The notes under the pieces: model-generated
Told to the model about the DNA's origin: nothing
The model's database searches: none
Seen by the model: the letters and a program-made list of their open reading frames with translations, nothing else
Shown here: positions 60,024 through 64,000 of the stretch, piece by piece
Numbering within the stretch: position 1 is the first letter of the stretch
How the letters are laid out: the number at the start of each line of letters is the position of its first letter
Assembly: GCA_017418975.1 (NCBI GenBank)
Contig: JAFOMG010000017.1
Span: 496,001 to 560,000, forward strand
DNA: 64,000 bases
Origin: Sphingomonas sp.
GTDB lineage: Bacteria; Pseudomonadota; Alphaproteobacteria; Sphingomonadales; Sphingomonadaceae
Direction of reading: 5' to 3'
Position numbers and translations under genes: made by a program

Positions 60024-60881
60024 ATGGCCATGCGCTTCGAAGGCACCCAAAGCTATGTCGCGACCGAGGACCTGAAGGTCGCGGTCAACGCCGCCGTCAC
60101 GTTGCGGCGCCCCCTGCTCGTCAAGGGCGAACCCGGCACGGGCAAGACCGTGCTCGCCTATGAGATCGCCAAGGCGGTGGATGCCCCGCTGATCGAGTGG
60201 AACGTCAAGTCCACCACCAAGGCGCAGCAGGGCCTGTACGAATATGACGCGGTCGCCCGCCTGCGCGACGGCCAGCTCGGCGATCCGCGCGTCCACGAGA
60301 TCGCCAACTATATCCGCAAGGGCAAGTTGTGGGAGGCGTTCACCGCGCCCAGGCTGCCGGTGCTGCTGATCGACGAGATCGACAAGGCCGATATCGAGTT
60401 CCCGAACGATCTGCTCCAGGAACTCGACCGGATGGAGTTCCACGTCTACGAGACGCGGGAAACCGTCCGCGCCGCCGAGCGCCCGATCGTGGTGATCACG
60501 TCGAACAACGAGAAGGACCTGCCCGACGCGTTCCTGCGCCGCTGCTTCTTCCACTATATCAAGTTCCCGGACCGCGAGACGATGCAGGCCATTGTCGACG
60601 TGCATTTCCCCGGCATCCAGAAGATCCTGGTCTCCAAGGCGATGGATATCTTCTACGAGATCCGCGAGGTCCCGGGCCTGAAGAAGAAGCCCAGCACCAG
60701 CGAGCTGCTCGACTGGCTGAAGCTGCTCCTCCACGAGGAGATGCCGCTCGACGTGCTGCAGAACAAGGACCCGACCAAGGCGATCCCGCCCCTTCACGGC
60801 GCGCTGCTCAAGAACGAGCAGGACGTGATGCTGTTCGAGCGGCTGGCCTTCATGGCGCGGCGCCAGCAGGGCAAGTCCTGA
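60024..60881 (+). CDS. MoxR-family AAA+ ATPase
   Basis: This 285-residue protein has the Walker A GEPGTGKT (about residue 38), the Walker B LLIDEIDKAD, sensor 1 VITSNNEKDLPDAFLRRCFF and a C-terminal lid with STSELLDWLKLLL. MoxR ATPases act as chaperones for von Willebrand A domain proteins, helping metal-cofactor insertion or assembly. Usually a VWA (CoxE-like) gene follows; here a GFA gene follows at TGATG overlap, so the partner is elsewhere or lost. Confidence 0.93.
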   Translation: MAMRFEGTQSYVATEDLKVAVNAAVTLRRPLLVKGEPGTGKTVLAYEIAKAVDAPLIEWNVKSTTKAQQGLYEYDAVARLRDGQLGDPRVHEIANYIRKGKLWEAFTAPRLPVLLIDEIDKADIEFPNDLLQELDRMEFHVYETRETVRAAERPIVVITSNNEKDLPDAFLRRCFFHYIKFPDRETMQAIVDVHFPGIQKILVSKAMDIFYEIREVPGLKKKPSTSELLDWLKLLLHEEMPLDVLQNKDPTKAIPPLHGALLKNEQDVMLFERLAFMARRQQGKS

Positions 60882-61303
60882 TGCCCTATACCGGAAGCTG
60901 CGCCTGCGGTGCCGTAACGGCCACGATCGGCGGCGAGCCGGTGGCGGTGCGCCAATGCTGGTGCCGCCAGTGCCGGCGCCTCGCCGCCGGCTCGGCAACC
61001 ACCAACGCGATGTTCGCGACCGACGACCTGGTCATCCGCGGCGAACTCTCCAGCACCAGCTATGTCGCCGAGAGCGGCAACACGCTGACCCAGAGCTTCT
61101 GCGGAGCGTGCGGCACGCCGGTGATGGGCCAGTCCTCGGCCCGCCCGCAGTTCCGCACGCTGCGCCTGGGCTTTCTCGACGATGCCCGGGGCCTTGCGCC
61201 GACCGTCGCGATCTGGACCGACGAAGCGCCCGCCTGGGCCAGCATCGATCCGGCGCTGGAAACCTTCCCGCGCCAGCCCCCGGCGCCCATGCCCAGGGCT
61301 TGA
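60881..61303 (+). CDS. GFA-family (glutathione-dependent formaldehyde-activating-like) protein
   Basis: This 140-residue protein has the zinc-binding pattern of the family: GSCACGAV near the N-terminus (Cys7, Cys9), WCRQCRRL (two more cysteines) and FCGACGTPVMG (the last zinc site). These proteins bind thiol adducts or act in small-molecule detoxification. It overlaps the MoxR stop (TGATG). Confidence 0.88.
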   Translation: MPYTGSCACGAVTATIGGEPVAVRQCWCRQCRRLAAGSATTNAMFATDDLVIRGELSSTSYVAESGNTLTQSFCGACGTPVMGQSSARPQFRTLRLGFLDDARGLAPTVAIWTDEAPAWASIDPALETFPRQPPAPMPRA

Positions 61304-61314
61304 ACGGTTAGCCG

Positions 61315-62538
61315 GTGAAGTTCCTTCGCAAGCTGTTCGGCGGCGCCCCCGAGCGAGAGGAAGACAGGTTCGCCGAGCGGCTGCTTCAGGCACTGAAGGA
61401 GGCGATTCCCTCCTTCGCCGTCGAATATGACCCCGTCGCGTTCGAGCTGCGTCACGGGCGGAAGGAGGACACGCGCAAGACCTTCCTCCATAATTCCTTC
61501 ATCGAATATCAGCGACTCCCCGCCAAGGATCGGGGTAAGCACATCGCCAACCTGGTCGGCTTCATCCTGGACAGCGAAAGGCCGCAGCCACGGGGCGACG
61601 CCGCGCTTGATATGCTGTTGCCGGTGCTGCGCGCTCGCGCAGATATGCTGGTGGCAACCACCGGCATATCGGGAGATTTCCCACACCAGAACTCGGCACG
61701 CCCCTTCTGCGATACGATGCTGCTGATGTTGGCACTGGATTCGCCAAACAGCATCCGCCTTGTGACGGATGAGCTGCTTGCAGACCTTGGCGTCAGCTTC
61801 GACGATGCGCTCGGGCTTGCGGTGGCACATCTCGATGAACGCGAGCACAAGTTCGGGCCGCTGGCGGATGGCACGTTCGTGTCGCTGTGCGAGGACTATT
61901 ACGATGCCTCCCGGCTTCTACTCCCGGACCTGATCTCGCAACTGCCGGTAAAGGGGAACCCGGTAGCCATCGTCGAATCCCGTTCCGCGATTCTGGTGAC
62001 TGGCAGCGAAGACCGCGACGGGCTGCGCATGATCGCCGAATATGCCTGGCAGGACTTTCCTGAGAATGAGCGCGCGGTCTCGCTCACGCCCATTGAGTAT
62101 CGGGACGGTGCGTGGCGCGTGTTCCCCATGGGTCCGGATCACCCGCAGGCACTCCGCAACCTCGTCCAATATCAACGGGCCTGGAGCTACGGCGCCTCGA
62201 GCGACGCGCTTCAGGAGCGCCTGGGCGACAATCTGTACGTCGCGGGCGTCATATTGCTCGAACAGGACGGGATCGCCGCGACTCTCGCGAGTTGGGCGCG
62301 CAATGTCGCGACGGCCTGCCCCATGGTCGATGCGCTGATTATCGAAGGCGACGATGAGTTTCCGGAGATCACGCGCCGACTGCAAGATGTGATCGCGACT
62401 TGCGGCCCGTTCGACGGGGTTGAGGAGATGCCCTATCCGCCGCGCCTCAGGCTGCCGCCGATGCTGGATCGTGAGGCGCGCCGCCGGTTGACGGATGACT
62501 ACCCGCATTACGCGCCTTTCGGCGCCCAACACGGTTAA
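61315..62538 (+). CDS. Hypothetical protein, DUF1444/YtpQ-like
   Basis: This 407-residue protein has a GTG start. Visible segments include HGRKEDTRKTFLHNSFIEYQ, NLVGFILDSERPQPRGDAAL, LLPVLRARADMLVATTGISG, and in the C-terminal half RLGDNLYVAGVILLEQDGIA, which reads like the DUF1444/YtpQ group. The last about 30 residues are basic. There is no signal peptide or membrane helix. The codon use is slightly lower in GC than in the neighbours. The function is unknown. Confidence 0.65.
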   Translation: MKFLRKLFGGAPEREEDRFAERLLQALKEAIPSFAVEYDPVAFELRHGRKEDTRKTFLHNSFIEYQRLPAKDRGKHIANLVGFILDSERPQPRGDAALDMLLPVLRARADMLVATTGISGDFPHQNSARPFCDTMLLMLALDSPNSIRLVTDELLADLGVSFDDALGLAVAHLDEREHKFGPLADGTFVSLCEDYYDASRLLLPDLISQLPVKGNPVAIVESRSAILVTGSEDRDGLRMIAEYAWQDFPENERAVSLTPIEYRDGAWRVFPMGPDHPQALRNLVQYQRAWSYGASSDALQERLGDNLYVAGVILLEQDGIAATLASWARNVATACPMVDALIIEGDDEFPEITRRLQDVIATCGPFDGVEEMPYPPRLRLPPMLDREARRRLTDDYPHYAPFGAQHG

Positions 62539-62599
62539 CCGCTTCTAAACCAGCCTGGGTTACGGACCGCTTGGGGGGGACCTTGTATGGGTCCCGAGT

Positions 62600-63178
62600 A
62601 TGTGTCCGCGTATCGCGTTTCCCGTGCTGCTCGCCGCCGCGCTCTCCGCCGCGGCGCCTGCCGGCGCGCAATCCCTTCTCGATTATGTCGGCGAATGCGT
62701 GCCGTTCGCGCGTGCCGCTTCCGGCATCCAGATCTATGGCGATGCCTGGACCTGGTGGGATCAGGCCGAGGGCCGCTACCAGCGCGGCCGCGTGCCCAGG
62801 GTCGGCGCCGTCCTCGCCTTCTCGAAGAGCGCGCGCCTGCCGCTCGGCCATGTCGCCGTGGTCAGCCGGATCGTCGAGAAGCGCGTGCTGATGATCACCC
62901 ATGCCAACTGGTCGCGCTTCGAGGGCGAGCGCGGCCATGCCGAACAGGACGTGACGCTGTTCGACGTGTCGGAGCGCGGCGACTGGAGCCTGGTCAAGGT
63001 CTGGTATCGCGACCGCGACGGGCTGGGCAGCTCGGTCTACCCGGCGCACGGCTTCATCTACGGCACGCCGGATCGCAACGCCCCCGCCACGGTGCGCAAG
63101 GCCCGCCCCTCGGCCGAACTGACCGCCAGGCAGCCCGACTATGTCGGCTCGCTGATCGACGCCTATGCGTCGCGTTGA
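62600..63178 (+). CDS. Exported CHAP-domain amidase/peptidase
   Basis: This 192-residue protein has a signal peptide (cut near GAQS) and a CHAP domain. The catalytic Cys is in LDYVGECVPFARAASGI, the His is in LPLGHVAVVSRI, and WTWWDQAE and ITHANWSRFEG are typical family segments. It should cut peptidoglycan peptides or amides in the periplasm. The C-terminal extension (about residues 150-192) is basic. Confidence 0.85.
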   Translation: MCPRIAFPVLLAAALSAAAPAGAQSLLDYVGECVPFARAASGIQIYGDAWTWWDQAEGRYQRGRVPRVGAVLAFSKSARLPLGHVAVVSRIVEKRVLMITHANWSRFEGERGHAEQDVTLFDVSERGDWSLVKVWYRDRDGLGSSVYPAHGFIYGTPDRNAPATVRKARPSAELTARQPDYVGSLIDAYASR

Positions 63179-63216
63179 GCTTGCCGGGAGCGGAGCGGCA
63201 AGGCATCTAGCGGGGC

Positions 63217-64000
63217 ATGACCGGGGGGGATCTGCGCGCGAATCGGCGCTGGTGGTGGGCGATCTGCGCGATCGCTTTTGCGGGCCTGGCGCTGCGCTTC
63301 GTCTGTTCGCTGGGCGACCTGTGGTTCGACGAGGCCTGGTCCGCGTCGCAGGCGCGCGATGCGCTGACGCCGATCGGCGTGTTCATCGGCATCAATCACG
63401 ACAATAACCACCATATCAACTCGCTTTGGATGCAGATGGTCGGCTTCGGCGCCTGGCCGCCGCTGGTCCGCCTGCTCTCGATCCTGAGCAGCAGCGCGGC
63501 GATCCTGGTCGCCGCGAAGATTGCCGAGCCGCGCGGCCGCGCCACCATGGTGGTGACTGCCCTGCTCTTCGCCTTCTCGCCGATGCTGGTGACGATGGGA
63601 TCGGAAGCGCGCGGCTATGCCGGCATGTCGCTGGCGATGCTGATCGCGATCCTGTTCATCGATCGCTGGCTGGCGGGCGACCTCAGCTATCGCCGCCCGA
63701 CCACCTTCGCGCTCTGCTTCTTCCTCGGCGCCTTCTCGCAGCTCACCATGATCTTCGCGGCCGTCGCCCTGGTCGGCTGGCCGTCCTTCGTGCTGTGGAA
63801 GCGCAACGGCTTCCGGGCGGCCGCCATCGAGATATTCCGGACCTTCTGGCTGCCGGTGCTGGTGCTGGCGGGGGTGCTGGGCTTCGTGCTCGCCGCCGGC
63901 CATTTCGCCGGCACCGGCTTCCGCTTCGGGCGCTATGATCCGTTCGACTTCATGATGTACCTGAACGGCACCACCACGGCGATCGGCTACACGATCGGCG
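63217..64000 (+). CDS. GT39-like membrane glycosyltransferase, N-terminal part (cut by window edge)
   Basis: The frame is open from the ATG at 63217 to the window end (about 261 residues). It has one N-terminal membrane helix (WWWAICAIAFAGLALRF), the LWFDEAWSASQA loop with the catalytic DE pair of GT39-type enzymes, and several further helices. The segment GSEARGYAGM is typical of the superfamily. Such proteins transfer sugars from polyprenyl carriers on the periplasmic side. Confidence 0.8.
   Translation, partial: MTGGDLRANRRWWWAICAIAFAGLALRFVCSLGDLWFDEAWSASQARDALTPIGVFIGINHDNNHHINSLWMQMVGFGAWPPLVRLLSILSSSAAILVAAKIAEPRGRATMVVTALLFAFSPMLVTMGSEARGYAGMSLAMLIAILFIDRWLAGDLSYRRPTTFALCFFLGAFSQLTMIFAAVALVGWPSFVLWKRNGFRAAAIEIFRTFWLPVLVLAGVLGFVLAAGHFAGTGFRFGRYDPFDFMMYLNGTTTAIGYTIG

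Overview
This 64 kb window is a piece of chromosome from a GC-rich alphaproteobacterium. It is most likely a member of the Sphingomonadaceae, close to Sphingomonas. That placement is an inference from gene content and order: PopZ (DUF2497) next to tolC and pcm, a pyruvate dehydrogenase E1 beta subunit carrying its own lipoyl domain, TrmFO, class II DAHP synthase, DUF4170, DUF3618, a TorF-type porin and several families of short hairpin repeats. I see no rRNA operon, phage, insertion sequence, plasmid functions or CRISPR array. Genes are dense, and many neighbours overlap by 1-8 bp.

Layout. 1-2.5 kb: arginine succinyltransferase catabolism (M20 hydrolase end, astA, astB). 2.6-5.5 kb: a small membrane protein, a sensor-kinase-like protein without its phosphoacceptor histidine, a secreted protein, tRNA-Arg(ACG) and a lipoprotein. 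5.5-13.5 kb (minus strand): a membrane/spermidine-synthase-like fusion, hemB followed by three overlapping GNAT paralogues, a MATE exporter and a PEP-CTERM surface protein. 13.7-22.1 kb (minus): valS, an S9 peptidase flanked by hairpin repeats, popZ, tolC and pcm. 22.3-31.8 kb (plus): tRNA-Cys(GCA), a zinc-ribbon protein, cysS, a D-2-hydroxyacid dehydrogenase, an ArsR/SRPBCC pair, a secreted protein, a helix-turn-helix domain fused to class II DAHP synthase, and a FixL-type sensor kinase. 31.9-36 kb: VOC protein, DUF488, lysoplasmalogenase, trmFO, an EF-hand protein and a phytoene-synthase-like protein. 36-39.2 kb: three TadE/TadG-like genes. 39.2-45.3 kb (minus): pdhA-pdhB, an FtsB-like protein, a porin-like protein and eno. 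45.4-47.2 kb: four small membrane-associated proteins plus DUF4170. 47.3-53.8 kb (minus): a rhomboid lacking its catalytic residues, greA, and carA/carB split by a low-GC unknown gene. 53.9-58.4 kb: yqeY, dnaG, rpoD. 58.5-64 kb: hypothetical proteins, a MoxR ATPase, a GFA enzyme, a CHAP protein and the start of a GT39-like membrane glycosyltransferase.

Most of the window is core metabolism and information processing. The points most worth following up are the HTH-DAHP synthase fusion with TTACCC/GGGTAA sites upstream, two conserved-looking enzyme scaffolds that lack catalytic residues (the kinase at 2.9-4.2 kb and the rhomboid at 47.3 kb), the low-GC gene stitched between carA and carB with 4 and 8 bp overlaps, and the hemB-GNAT-GNAT-GNAT array.
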